Shown piece after piece: positions 12,128 to 23,283 of a stretch of 64,000 nt of DNA (position 1 is the first letter of the stretch; the number at the start of each line of letters is the position of its first letter). Location: positions 1 to 64,000 of the forward strand of contig JAPYKE020000563.1 of the NCBI GenBank assembly GCA_028554795.2. Reading direction: 5' to 3'. The notes below the pieces were generated by a model. It was not told the origin of the DNA. It did not search any database and saw nothing but the letters and a program-made list of their open reading frames with translations. The stretch comes from Sinohyriopsis cumingii. Its lineage: Eukaryota; Mollusca; Bivalvia; Unionida; Unionidae. The position numbers and the translations under genes are program-made.

Positions 12128-12655
12128 GTGGTCTTTATGGGAGCACTCTAAAGATATTATGAACTTCTGAGAGAGTGACTTGTGTAAGGTAAATTTGTTT
12201 GCATTTTCAACATGCACGACAGAGAGAATGCTGGCATACTTCTATTTTAATTTCATGTAATGGGGCTGAAATGTCATTGAATATTTGTACTTATGAAAAT
12301 TGTACATGATCTAAGCACATGGATGACCAAACTGACTGCTGCCGTGTGTTCAAGAAATCAGCCTGAATTAGTCTAAAATACACTATTCAGTACTTATTAA
12401 AATAGAGAAGATGACTTTTACCAAACTAGACAGATTTTATTTACAGATGCACATCTGAAGCAAGATGACATTACTTTATAAGCCAGATTACGCCATCAAT
12501 CATACACCAAAATAAAGGGAATTTAAAGTTCCTTTTAACAATATTTATACTTTGCTACTATTTAACTGCACACGATTTAAGCACATAGCTGACAAAAATG
12601 ACTGAATTAGTTAAACATACGCTATTTTCAGTAGTTATTAAAGTAGGGAAGTAGT
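12128..12655. repeat. Long repeat arm, possible left TIR of Polinton remnant 1
   Basis: The stretch from AGCACTCTAAAGATATTATG to AACAATA (about 12545) matches the right arm of copy 1 and, inverted, the arm at 22710-23228. A second partial copy of its middle (AAGCACATAGCTGAC...GCTATTTTCAGTAG) follows at 12560-12655. It lies just outside the first Polinton-like reading frames, and its partner at 22710-23228 lies just beyond the last ones, in opposite orientation. Confidence 0.5.
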
Positions 12656-13080
12656 ATGTAAGTGGGAGTATTTCCTTATTCGATACCCTATGTGTCCCAG
12701 AAATCCGTCCTCGTCTCTAACCCTTATGGCAAGTTATCCCGCGCGACCCATATATATATTTGATCACTTTTTTGTTAAGGCCCCACTTTCTTACTACTGA
12801 GAGTGAGTGATGATATAATCAAACAGGCAAGTCTATGGATGTGATCAACACATGCGCGCTGCTAAACCTGTTTTATTAATATCTGCTGTATATTGATTTT
12901 CTTTACAGTGTGTTATATAGCCTCTTAGGTATATAAACATTTATCATTTTTTGCTGGCAAGAAGTGGAAAGTATAGTTTAGCTACGAATAGTCTTATATT
13001 AAAAATATTGTCAGTGGCTGTTTATACACAAATAATTAGTGGGGAGGAAATTATTGATTCACAACGTATACTGAAAATTC

Positions 13081-13440
13081 ATGGAAGTTACAAAGGACGG
13101 CGTACTGCTTCCAAAAGAACGGAATATCAAAAGCGTGACAGACATATTGAGATCGTTGTATCGTTTGAACGCGTCATACAGGTTCATAAAAGAGGCGCAA
13201 AAGATTTACGAAGTTTCCGAAACAAATCCAGGGCGCATTGATAGGTTGGTGAATATGGGAGTCACCTTAGAAATAGAACGAAACAAACTTGGGCAGATTT
13301 TTGAGGCAAATAAAAACAAAAAGGAACTTCAGAATATCGTGAATGAAAGAGTACACCCACAAAAGAAACATGATAACTCGCCCGGTGTACCTGACGTTTT
13401 TGATGAGGTCAGTGACGATGTTTCAAAGCAGGGTAATTAG
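13081..13440 (+). CDS. Unknown protein at left end of Polinton remnant 1 (119 aa)
   Basis: An open 119-codon frame, mostly helical and charged, rich in Lys, Glu and Asn (KNIKSVTDILRSLYRL, then LVNMGVTLEIERNKLGQIFE). I do not recognise a domain. It starts with ATGGAAGTTACAAAGG and ends in TAG. Its uninterrupted state contrasts with its neighbours, but the length is within reach of chance survival. It lies between the repeat arm and the PolB remnant on the same strand. Confidence 0.3.
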   Translation: MEVTKDGVLLPKERNIKSVTDILRSLYRLNASYRFIKEAQKIYEVSETNPGRIDRLVNMGVTLEIERNKLGQIFEANKNKKELQNIVNERVHPQKKHDNSPGVPDVFDEVSDDVSKQGN

Positions 13441-14389
13441 GCATATGGGGCCATAAGTATGTGAATGGTACCCCAATTCTATTTCACAGAGCACATAACC
13501 AAGATGCAAAAGTGAGGCGAGGCAAATATACGATGAAAGTTTTAGAGTTCTACTCAGGCACAAAGGGGACGAAATTCCCGATGGAAGGTTAAATATTACT
13601 GGATACATGCGGCAGTCTCCCGACAAAAGTTATGTTGCTCTGATACTTGATGATGACTACTTTGCGCTTACTGAAGCAGACCCGTTTTTGAAAGGTGTTT
13701 TACTCAACACCTCAGGTTTTTGCTGTGGCTACTTTGAGATAGGCGCGGATAATTTTTTGCTAAGGATTGATTTACAGCTTCATGGTCGTTATTGAGAGTA
13801 CGAGTGTGAGTGTTGCTAACTGTCTCTTTGTCATTTAGATAAACGCTATCGTGTATGTAAGTAAGAAGCTCCATGGCATTGGGATGAAACACAAACAAAG
13901 CAACCTGCCTTGGAAAATACGGACTCTGTAACAGAACACGCAATTACTAGTACTGTAAAAGACACACGCAAATACTACGTAAAAGCCTGGGGAACGACCC
14001 TGCCCGAAATGTAGTATCGGAGTCGAATCACGTAACCAACTTTGCCAGCCTTTCGAATATGTTCGGAAGTACTCTAAATTGCGCAGAGAAAAATTAAAAC
14101 CACCAACGTCTGTGGCTGCCCAAACACAAGCAGAAACGGATACCAGGATAAAAGAAATAGATGAAAAAATAACCAGGACTAAAGCTATTGCAGTTTCTGA
14201 TCCTGACAAAATACCAAAAATAAAAACAAAACGAGCCATATATAGTTTTCAACTAGAAAGACGTGTTGACGGAGGCCCTAAGTATAAGCGTGCATACTGT
14301 ACCACAGCTAAGACAGTTTGCACGGCAGCATTGTATACACATACCAAGTCGTATGAGAAAAGCATACAAATGAATTTTTGAGATCCATC
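13441..14389 (+). pseudogene. Degraded coding remnants upstream of PolB
   Basis: Two segments look coding but unassigned: about 13570-13795 (DGRLNITGYMRQSPDKSYV, then ALILDDDYFALTEADPF) and 14079-14381 (Lys-rich, ending near LYTHTKSYEKSIQMNF). The surrounding frames are closed by stops. They probably belonged to the PolB N-terminal region or to a neighbouring Polinton gene. Confidence 0.3.
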
Positions 14390-16411
14390 TTTGAGCTGAA
14401 TCCGATACTATGACAGATACCACCACTGGACGTTACTGCCACTGCGGTAGCAATCAATAAAACAACAGTAAAACAACTAAGACAATTTGCGCGCGAGCAC
14501 AATATCCTAATATCCAGAGGCGCATTAAAATCCGACATCGTTGTGATTGTAAACTTCTATGAACAAACCCTTCTTGGCGCGAAGGAAGAAATACTACATG
14601 ATCTCGCCTCTGCTATCGCTGATGAAGCGGCTGAATATGTTCGAACAAAACCACAACAATCACAGGTGCCCGAGTTTAAATTTCACAACCGTATTGGTGA
14701 GTTGGAAATAAAGTGGCCGTTATCCCGCTCAGCCACACACCTGGCGAAGACGCTCGACAACTGCTGACAAGTCTGATTCCCGGAATGGTAGCGGTGGTAC
14801 AAAACTTTGGTCACTCTGAGGTCAAAGCAGACATTGTTCTCGGCGCTCATCTAGTTACGCCGCTTAGTCGTGACAAGGTTAGTCCAAAACTAATACTCCG
14901 TGGTTTCATAGTGATGCACGCATTATCCTGAACTTTACAAACTTCAGCGTCATCATCGATGAAATTGGTAGAGGCATTGATATAAATCTCGAAGAGCTGG
15001 AGAAATATACCAATGCTGGATCGGGATGGATACTCGAAAGATGTGGCCATGTTGACGTTCATCTCTCGCTGTATATCCTGTTTCGCGGATGCAGTTACAC
15101 ACTAACATCAAAGTGGGTCCTGCCAAGATCAGTAATCGATGTGAAGAATTCGATAATCCTTGTTTTGAGTGAAAAATCTCGCCGACGCTATAGTCGGTCA
15201 GTGCTAATCACGACATGCCTCTATAAAACTGGAAACACCTGGGTAAACTGAACGTTGGTGATATCGAGTTTCCCGAGCAAGTGACCAAAACCACACTGAA
15301 GAAATCTGAAGCACTTAACCCATATATCGCTGTTAATGCGTTTGCTTATGACAAAGGTTTTTATCCACTGGCACTATCTCTCCATGGACAGAACGTCCAA
15401 GACGCAACTTAATTTGTTGCTGTTGAATTAAAAGAAAGAATCAGGATCGGTATCGCACTACGTATGGATAAAGATCTTGGTCGGCTGCTTAACCGGCATA
15501 GCAAGCATCAGAGCAATAAATATCCGTGCAGACGTTTCATGCATGTATTTTACACTCAAGAAGTGCAAACCAGTGACGACATTTACTGCGGCGGTATCAG
15601 TGAAAATCAACAGCGAACAGTCATGTCTGAGCCTGGTAAAGAAAACACTGTCAAATGTATTGCATTGCAGCGAAATATGAAAGTCAAGTATATCATCTAC
15701 GCGGATTTATAATGCCTGAATTCTGCGCAAACGAATACCCATCAATCTTGCCCGTGAAAATAACATGGACATACTTCGAAGACTCATTGCGGACCCGGAA
15801 AAAGTCCAGAAGAACAATTTTTGATGGTGGACTTGTTGCCGTTCACAGTAAAATAAAACAAAACTAAAACTGACAAAACAAATCAGTGCGATCGTCCGTG
15901 TTGGACTTGTTGAAGCTTCACATGTACGAGTTTTACAACGACAAGATCAAACTGTTTTAAGAGGATTTGGCTAGATTGCTGTACACCGACACTGACTCAC
16001 CGCTGATGCACATCACCAGCGATGATGTGTACGCGGAAATGGCACCATCTAGTTTGGTCAACGAATTTAATATCAGTGAGTATCCAAAAGAACATCCGAT
16101 CGAAGAGTATGTGAGACTGCAGCCCAAAATGTACTAGATTGTGATCTGCTACATAAACATTAAGACGTCCAAAGATCTACATGGTTGACTATGTAGAAAG
16201 ATTTCAAACATGAGCAGTGTTTGTAATTCTTTCGAGAACGTCGTAAATTCGCACATAAGACAAATATGTTCAAATCCAAGAACCATCACATGAGTATATA
16301 CCGATATACCAAAGCGAGCTTGTTCTCGCTGGATACCAAGAGTTGGGTACCCGACGATGGCATCACCACTTACAGGTTTGGTCATCCTGCTATTGCGATT
16401 GATACTAGTTA
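14390..16411 (+). pseudogene. Protein-primed DNA polymerase B remnant (Polinton 1)
   Basis: PolB replicates Polintons by protein priming. Visible in order: a SAP-like helix pair (VKQLRQFAREHNILISRGALK, 14455-14520), the N-terminal region with SGWILERCGHVDVHLSLY (about 15023-15075), GDIEFPEQVTKT and LNPYIAVNAFAYDKGFYPL (15260-15370), a CRRF...VF zinc-like segment, and the exonuclease start VKYIIYADL (15684-15712). The next recognisable piece is the palm with the catalytic motif YTDTDS (around 15980), then the C-terminus (NMFKSKNHHMSIYRYTKASL, about 16265-16330; stop 16411). Most of the exonuclease and the first palm motifs are deleted between about 15712 and 15740. At least five stops or frameshifts. 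Confidence 0.8.
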
Positions 16412-18003
16412 GTGACGTGCCAAAACAAATCCTGGTGCCACTTCCGTGACTAGAACGACTTGCAATTCCTCTCGTACAAATAGAAAACTGGGAGGACAGG
16501 GTCCACCGGGTGGTGATGGTCCCAATCGGTAACGTGTTGGCTGTTTTGGATTTTCAATCCGTTACGCAATGGTGAACACGTCTATGGGCCATACTGGTTC
16601 TGTAGCGCGCCTTCGTCGGCTGACTTCCAATTCTCCATGTGGATACAAATAAAGAACAAGCTTGTCTCCGATCGGTTGTAAAGGTGCCGGCTGAGAAATA
16701 ATTTTCTGAGTAACCGTGACGGTTGTTTGTCGAATCGTATTGGTTGTTTTATCTCGTCGTGCGTGTGAATTCATTGTTCAAGGCTGTCATGACCAATGGA
16801 AATCGGGATACCTATTCCTGAAACCATTCTTTTTTATGAACAATTCTTGTGCGTACTGGTGACGAAATAACAGTCCCTCAAGTGTACGATTGAAAAGTTC
16901 CATAACTCTCTGGTCACGATCCACACTGACATTCCCGCCACGTACACGCACACGGTGTTTGGGTAACAACCGAAACCACAGATCCGACAAATCCTTTGCC
17001 AGGATCCACTCGCAACAATCGTGGTCATGTGAGTGGTCCTAGTGCATAAATGTACTCGAATGCATCTGCGACACTGGCAAAATCTTTGGAGGTCAAAGGC
17101 TTCGCTTTTGTTGTATTGGCTGGCCATAATGAGCGCGCATTTATAGGTGCGTAACTTCCTTTGTTAATCACAAACATGATAACGTGGAAGTAAAAAACGA
17201 ATCTGACTAACGAACCTCGTTTGGTGTTTGTATATCTAACCAACCTTGTGTAATCTGTGTTGATACGGATAAATAAATAAATAAATTTGCCATAGCGCTT
17301 GTTTGGCCAACCATGATCGAGCAATCCCATGAATGATCTTGACCACACTCGCTACCTGTTCCACGGCAGCTTCACCGCCCAAATATTCACGCTGACTGTA
17401 GTATATGTTAGATAATATGCGGCTATTTGTGCCCATTGATGATACTGGCTTACTTTTATCTGCTTCAAATGGACTCTGTCCACCACCACCAAATGCAATC
17501 TTGGCTTTCACACCTCCTTTGACAACCTATCGTGCGATTCGTTCTCCCAATGCTGGATTAATCGCATTCAGGTCATGAATGAGATCTAAGTCGGTGCGTT
17601 GATGTTCATGGATATCACTGGATACTTTACAAGCAAGGTCATGTCGATAACACGCAGCATCAACGCGAACCTTGGCTTGATGTGAGAATCTAGTCGTAGA
17701 TCAAAGCGCGTACAAAGCCCACATTAATTGTAGCCAGGAAGATGCTTTTCGCTCGGATATTTACTCCATTATGTCCCTGGTAACTTTGTTAAGGCAGCCA
17801 CGATATCACCGCCACCAGTATTTTTTTAAAAACTGGACCTTGTACGTCCACGCCTTTTCCCAATGAAACTGGAAGTTACAACAAACGTGAACTTTTCTGT
17901 TCCACATCGAGCACAAGTTCCTGTAAGCGCTGCTAGGTCCATTACGTGTTAGAACTCGAATTGGATTTCTGGTACATGCTTGGAATGGCATCTCACGCAA
18001 CAT
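16412..18003 (-). pseudogene. Zinc-ribbon plus phospholipase A2-like virion protein remnant
   Basis: Reading the minus strand from 18003: NPIRVLTRNG, then after a shift LAALTGTCARCGTEKFTFV (a CxxC half of a small zinc ribbon of the type found in DNA-virus proteins), then GGDIVAALTKLPG and, near 17620-17720, a PLA2-like region: LPGYN followed by C-G-L/P and RVDAACYRHDLACKV. His-Asp in YRHDLA corresponds to the catalytic dyad of parvovirus-type PLA2 domains, and the glycine-rich loop is the calcium site. The glycine loop is damaged here. Downstream (17511-16562) the chain continues with NSRILSNIYYSQREYLGGEA and ends near VWPIDVFTIA. The gene is convergent with PolB. Frames change at least four times. 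Assignment by motif only. Confidence 0.6.
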
Positions 18004-18132
18004 GAAGATATGATCGTATTATACCGACGGATAATTACTCAGTGGCGTCACTCATAAGACAATTCGCAGATGACTTTAGAAAAATCTAAATTTGTTTCTG
18101 TCATCTATTTCTCCGCACAGGCAACACCTAAA

Positions 18133-18775
18133 ATGTCGAAACATAGCGTCGATGATGTGTTTCCAAACTCAGTTCCTGCACTGGCCATCGGCCGTGCTGG
18201 ATATGGTAAAACTCAATTGTTGCTGAATATGGTTTTACGATGGTAACTTGGAATCAGTTGTACGTGTTTGCGAAATCAGCTGATAATCAAACGTGTTATA
18301 ATGTGTTCAAAGATGTCCAAGCAGCGTTCAGAAGTGGTAATAACACCAAGACAATTTTGTCGTCCACAATCGATTTCTTTTCTATCATCTGTTACGGCCC
18401 TATCATTGACAAATTTGGACACAAACAAAAACAATCTGGTTGTTTACGACGATATGAACCTTGAGAATCAAGTCAATCTCACACAATTGTTTTAAGGAGG
18501 CCTACAAAAATACGGACGTAATTTATTGGACACAGGAATACGCCCATGTGTCAAAAGTGATCCGTGACAACTGCAACATTCTGATGAGATTTCGTGGCAT
18601 TGATGCATTGGACTTGATGTGCACATGAGATGAATTTCGTGACATGTTTGCGCGGATTGCATCGAACCCTTATATGTTTCTCACGATAGATTTGTCTGGC
18701 TGTCCATTGTATGCTTTTGCATTGTACGTTGGACTTACCCTTGTCAAAAATAAAGTACATTTTTACTTTGCCTGA
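18133..18775 (+). pseudogene. FtsK/HerA-type genome-packaging ATPase remnant (Polinton 1)
   Basis: The start MSKHSVDDVFPNSVPALAIG leads into the Walker A motif GRAGYGKTQLLLN (about 18193-18231). After a frameshift come YVFAKSADNQTCYNVFKDVQ and, in a third frame, the Walker B segment NLVVYDDMNLENQVNLTQLF (about 18436-18495), then DVIYWTQEYAHVSKVIRDNC (about 18516-18575), the sensor region. In Polintons and related viruses this A32-like ATPase pumps DNA into the capsid. It matches, motif by motif, the second copy at 24204-24650. At least two frameshifts and a stop. Confidence 0.8.
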
Positions 18776-19600
18776 ATTAAAGGTTTTTTATTATTCTGTA
18801 AACAACTAATACATGGCTAAATATTTTCTATGTGTATGGGTTTAACATTATGATCACTATTAATAGAAGTAAATATATTTATTTAGGTCTGGGTAGAGGT
18901 TTTTGAAATTCCCCAATAAATATACCTGGCCTACCTGACATATTCAATATCCTACATTTTAATTTTAGTAATAGAACTTCTGATCATAATTACCATTTTA
19001 TCTTGTAAACCTCTGGAACCTTCCAGGCTGAAATTTTCCATTAGGTTTTATTAGAAAATGTTATTTACCCTATGAGGTCAAATAGGGGACTAATCTTGTC
19101 ACTGGAAAAAATATTGATTCGGGGTTTAAGATCAATTGTATTATAGTTCTGTCCAGAAGTTCATTTGGGCTGAAATTATCTTTATTCAAATTATTTATTC
19201 AGTGGAAATACAGGCTGCTCTACAAAAAAGACATTCTTGGAAATAAAGATTTGAATTTATAGTGACATTTCAAAGAAGGGTTATTGTGATCCAACAAAAG
19301 ACTGTTGGTACATTACCATTATACGGACACCACACGCACATCAATACTTTCAGCGTTTGATTTAATTTGGATTTCCACTAACGTTTATTCAGAATTTAAA
19401 TTATTGAAATTATTATGTCTTCTGTCTGTAATTCTGGGATTATTTTCGAATTTAATTCGCACTACCGTATGTTCTTTCTTCTTTTACATTTTCACTTTGT
19501 ATTCTAGGGAAATAAATTATTTGTTGACTTTTACCAATCTTCTCACTCTCTTCCATTATTTATTTTAAGACCACAGAGTCGAGTTCCATTAAGAATATCT
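18776..19600. other. AT-rich non-coding stretch inside Polinton remnant 1
   Basis: Nothing coding is recognised between the ATPase and the structural genes. The base composition (more AT) differs from the flanking remnants, so it may be an inserted, unidentified repeat. Confidence 0.4.
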
Positions 19601-19614
19601 ATCAGAACAAGGAA

Positions 19615-19830
19615 TGAAAGGAGAGGGCCTTGAGGTTGCTTCCACCCCGTGGATATTGTATGACCCTAACGACCTCGCTGACCGATTGAAAATACTCTTG
19701 GGATCAGTGCGATTGACCGATGGGAAATATTCGTGGGATTAATTGCTGAGGACTATTATGACCCCACAGATATCAATGAAGCCACATCGATTTGTAAGTG
19801 GTGTGTCACTAATCATCTCGTGCGCTGATG
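19615..19830 (+). pseudogene. C-terminal fragment of Polinton structural protein (helical)
   Basis: A short stretch reads WILYDPNDLADRLKILLGS and, in the next frame, GLIAEDYYDPTDINEATSI. Position and pattern resemble the C-terminus of the proline/glutamine-rich gene of Polinton remnant 2 (34061-34264; NNILDDVQRLEVLIGGKRA), where a helix is followed by a short conserved tail. Weak match. Confidence 0.35.
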
Positions 19831-20029
19831 CAAGAACTTGTTGAAGATATCCACGATATATAAATACAACATTAAAGATGAATTCTGACACGGTTATAAC
19901 AATGTTTGTGGAGACGTAAAATCCATGCATCAATGCAACAGGTGGTTATAAATACAGACCAAAAATAACCTCGATGATGAAGATATGATCCACAACACCA
20001 GAATTCAGTGTAGCGTTTCTACACCTGTA

Positions 20030-20649
20030 ACCGCTGTGGACTCAAGCACACTTGAAATCGTAATAGCCTTGCAGTGAGTGCATTACAGTTGGCCTAATAT
20101 CCGATACGAACTATTTCGTGGTCTGACCATGAACGATTCATTTATGTTTTCCGCAGACACTGGCACCAACTGACATACTATCAATCTTTCTTCGGGTGCC
20201 CACGACACAGGATCAATCAATCAATGAAGAAATTCGACGAAGAATTTCAGTGGTAACTGGCAATGGACTCCAAAATTTCAATACGTGCACATGAGTCCAC
20301 AGTCAGTTATGTCATTGCCGTTGAATCTCAAACGGACGCGGTGGATATTACACGGTCGTCCGTAAGGGCAGTATTAGTATGGCCTGGTCACATTCTCGAG
20401 GAAAACGAATCCTGTTTGAGATATCATATCACACCCTACATTGTGAGAATTACCTCAACATCCCAAGTTAATTTATCGTTTTTCAACGCCAGTAGCAGTT
20501 ATGAAAGCAGTTCCGACACGACAAAAGTAGTTGTACAGGGTTATATTTTGTCTTGGTTTTCACCCATCATTGAACTAGGGGACTTGATCTCGATAACGTC
20601 GGTAGCACCTGTTGTTAACGCGGAGAAACCCGTGTACATTACCTCTTAG
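20030..20649 (+). pseudogene. Penton-like minor capsid protein remnant (Polinton 1)
   Basis: Pieces in successive frames read YSWPNIRYELFRG, NDSFMFSADTGTN, SINQSMKKFDEEFQW, SKISIRAHESTVSYVI and VLVWPGHILEENES, then ILSWFSPIIELGDLISITSV to the stop at 20649. The first five match the penton-like gene of Polinton remnant 2 (31360-32604) in order: YHS-PNIRSKSFGG, NLFMFANKN, EEINEELQRRI, and the terminal LGWP. In Polintons this jelly-roll protein is thought to form capsid vertices. The C-terminal part here keeps the usual viral-type ending, unlike remnant 2. Interrupted by at least two stops and frameshifts. Confidence 0.65.
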
Positions 20650-20955
20650 GTAAATGGGTTCGGTGACGTTGTTCGTGGATTATTTGTAGGCGTGCCAAAA
20701 GTGCTCGAAGTACCTATCGCTAAGCAAGTTGCCATGCGAGTTGTGGATTGTGTTAAAAGTGTCGCTACGGATCAATTGAAACAACTGAGCTCTCAGGCAG
20801 ATCGAGATCGAATACGGAGATTAATAAAACGAGCACCAAAGACGGCCCCATTGACATTCCCATCGACCTAATCATTAACGGAGCAGCTGAACAGCGATTG
20901 TCAGATTCAGCAATTGCAAATATGGCCATTGGAACTGGATTAGTACGGTATTAAA
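20650..20955 (+). pseudogene. Small Polinton structural protein remnant
   Basis: Reads GFGDVVRGLFVGVPKVLEV, then AKQVAMRVVDCVKSVATDQL and DRDRIRRLIKRAPKTAPL, then in another frame AEQRLSDSAIANMAIGTG. The same architecture (GDGLGDTVQGLF, PIAKQLSMKAID, RLARLIRRLPQPVKLP, NQAANQKLATLINQGAEQ) occurs in remnant 2 at about 33649-34000, also immediately before the capsid-like gene. This conserved small basic protein has no recognised function; virion-associated by position. One frameshift. Confidence 0.6.
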
Positions 20956-20963
20956 GAAAACCA

Positions 20964-21082
20964 ATGATCTCTAATTTTGCAATGCCTCAGTTCAAAGAGG
21001 TATTTGATCCAGCGTTCGACATGGGAGCGTCCGTATTATTTGGCTATTCCAGTACAAGCACGGTTTTTGTTTCCCCATAGGT
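20964..21082 (+). pseudogene. N-terminus of capsid-like protein (Polinton 1)
   Basis: ATG at 20964 opens MISNFAMPQFKEVFDPAFD followed by MGASVLFGYSSTSTVFVSP. The FK--xDPAFDxxAxxL signature is shared with the start of the 147-residue gene of remnant 2 (MFKRTSDPAFDIDAPIL). The rest of the gene is missing. The identification as major capsid depends on the better-preserved copy in remnant 2. Confidence 0.5.
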
Positions 21083-21184
21083 TGTCATCTTCTTACTGAA
21101 GCGTTGAGTGCACTTCAGCGCTCACAGACCCCTCAAAAACTTATTGATTTCACATTAAAGTATGTGTGATAGTATTATACAACC

Positions 21185-21664
21185 ATGTCTATCAACATTT
21201 ACGACCTTCGTCTGCTCGATGACACGGTACTGTTGTCGATCTGAGCCAATCTGCCACCAATGAGGATTTGAATGAGTTTATGAGTCGTGTTTCTGTTGGT
21301 GTCAATCAGGGTGTGGGAGTGGGCTTCTGACTTTTGAAGATAAATCTGGCACTAAAAGCGTCAAATGTGGACATTAGGATATTATTGTCAAGATGAAAGA
21401 CGACTTTGTGGTAAAGAAACTGGTTGAGCCCACTGACAAAAATGATATTGGTGTGTCAGTTGCTCATACCAAAGACAATGTTGATACTAAAACTGCAAAA
21501 AGGCAATACATGGATCAGCAGATCTCTAAAGTGACCACATCACCACGCATAGTAGTTTCATGGTGCCAAGTTACGGGAATATTAGTCAGAGAAGGAGAAA
21601 ACCCAATTGAAACGGCAACTTTAGCAAATGGCCGACTTGTTTTCCGTTATGCTGTAAATAGTTA
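21185..21664 (+). pseudogene. Unknown Polinton-associated protein remnant
   Basis: ATG at 21185 opens MSINIYDLRLLDDT, then shifts frame into DLSQSATNEDLNEFMSRVSV and, after another shift, the long open part 21393-21664 (MKDDFVVKKLVEPTDKNDIG ... RLVFRYAVNS). No recognised domain. It lies downstream of the capsid-like start and before the right repeat arm. Confidence 0.35.
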
Positions 21665-22600
21665 GGAGACAAATAAACCTCATATTTTAAAGGTGCGCGA
21701 GTTCGGAACAGATCTGTTTATCATATCTGGAAGTAAAGTTGCGTGGGGTCGAATTTATAAATGACAAACGTCATCTTGGTTATGTATCACTAATAGTACA
21801 TAACAGCAGGCCGCCCGGTGATAATTTAAATTTTACAGATTCGCATTATCATCATCATTTATCACCGGAGATGATATTCAGTTCGAAGGAATCAATATTT
21901 ATCCGGACGGATGGTTAACCTCTTTGGCGTTTGCGTTTAAGATTACAATTAGCATTAATATGTACATAATGGAATCTGACCACGGTGATGTGGTTGCGGC
22001 ATTTACAAACCGTGTGCTGGCTCAGTTGTCAGAGGATGTTAAGATCAATAACAGTTTTGATCCACTTGTCGAAGAATATCTGCCTTACGGTAGTGTTACC
22101 AAACCTTTGTATGAATTATTTTTATAATTTTGCTAAGGGTCAAGTAGAAACTGCCATAGGAATCAGCCTGATGTGCCACTACCACCACAAATCAGCTTAG
22201 AATCATCACTCCAGGATTATTTCTGCAATAGCAAAGTGTCATTCACTGATGATCCACACCGGTGAATTTGCACTAACGATTAGTTTAAACCAACATTGAC
22301 CGAACTGAGAAGAAAAATATCTCGACTGTTATTCAACAAGGACATGTTACAGTTATTGGACAAAGGGAATCGTTAGATGTCAAAGATCCTCGAATAATCG
22401 GTGTGTTTTTAAATGAGGGGGTTGCCAAACCACCAGAACGCACCATCGCCGAAGATTTAAGAAATCTCGTGACAAAGATCTTTTATAACTGCATGACAAT
22501 TGTGCCAGTCCAAAACAACAATTGGCTAGAAGTGAGCGTGCGTACTGCGCATGGGCGTGATGAGACGGGATAAGGTCTGACTGTCGTGCATTTTAAGGTG
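21665..22600 (+). pseudogene. Further degraded Polinton coding remnants
   Basis: Coding-like pieces without clear homology: about 21850-22127 (GDDIQFEGINIYPDGWLTSL, then AAFTNRVLAQLSEDVKIN and LVEEYLPYGSVTKPLYELFL) and about 22285-22570 (RESLDVKDPRIIGVFLNEGV, AEDLRNLVTKIFYNCMTIVP). Frames are interrupted. The stretch ends about 110 bp before the right repeat arm. Confidence 0.35.
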
Positions 22601-22709
22601 TAACTCTACAGTTTTGTATTTTCCATAGGTTAGAAATTTAAAGAAAAGAATTTCTCTTGGTTTCCTCACTGGTTATACTGGCTATTTAAAAAAGACATTG
22701 TATATCTAA

Positions 22710-23228
22710 GATATTGTTCAACGAACCTTCAATTACCTTTATTTTGGTGTATGGTTGATGGGTGTAATATGAGTTATAGAGTATACAGCTTGGTCTTACT
22801 CCAGATGTGCACCTTTCAAAAATCTGCTAGCTCCACTTGGTAATTTTCACTTCCTGGACTTCAGAGGCAAATTGTAAAAAAAGAGAGCCTATATATTTGG
22901 TAATTCGTCCATTGCACTTACAGAAGCTGGTATTGTCTAGTTGGATAAGATTTATTTTCCCTATTGTAATGGGTGCTAAAGATAATGTATTTTAGGCTTA
23001 TTCAGGGTGATACTTTTCAGCACAAGGAAGCAGTCATTTTAGTTAGGAGTGTGCTTACATCATGTACAATTTCAATAAGTACAACATTCAAAGAACTGTC
23101 AGTCACATTACATCAAAGTAGCATAGAGATGTGCCAATATTCTCTCCACTGCGCATGTTTCATATGTAAAGAACTTCACCTTACATAAGTCACTCTCTCA
23201 AAAGTACATAATAACTGGTAGGCGCCCC
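22710..23228. repeat. Long repeat arm, possible right TIR of Polinton remnant 1
   Basis: Inverted relative to the arm at 12128-12545. It runs from TATTGTTCAACGAACC to GGTAGGCGCCCC. Shared landmarks include GGGTGTAATATGAGTTATAGA, TTTGGTAATTCGTCCATTGCAC and TCACTCTCTCAAAAGT. Confidence 0.55.
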
Positions 23229-23283
23229 CTCAAATACGCGATTGTCTTATCAATAAGAGACCTATGACAGACCCATAGTCTTA

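Larger units (their letters stand above)
12128..23228. mobile_element. Polinton/Maverick remnant 1
   Basis: An 11.1-kb stretch bounded by inverted copies of one repeat contains remnants of several Polinton genes: PolB (14390-16411, plus), zinc-ribbon/PLA2-like protein (about 16560-18003, minus), packaging ATPase (18133-18770, plus), penton-like protein (20030-20649, plus), small structural protein (20650-20950, plus) and a capsid-like N-terminus (20964-21082, plus). No integrase or protease was found. Polintons are usually 15-20 kb, so several kilobases are missing, including the middle of PolB. All genes carry stops and frameshifts. Confidence 0.75.
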
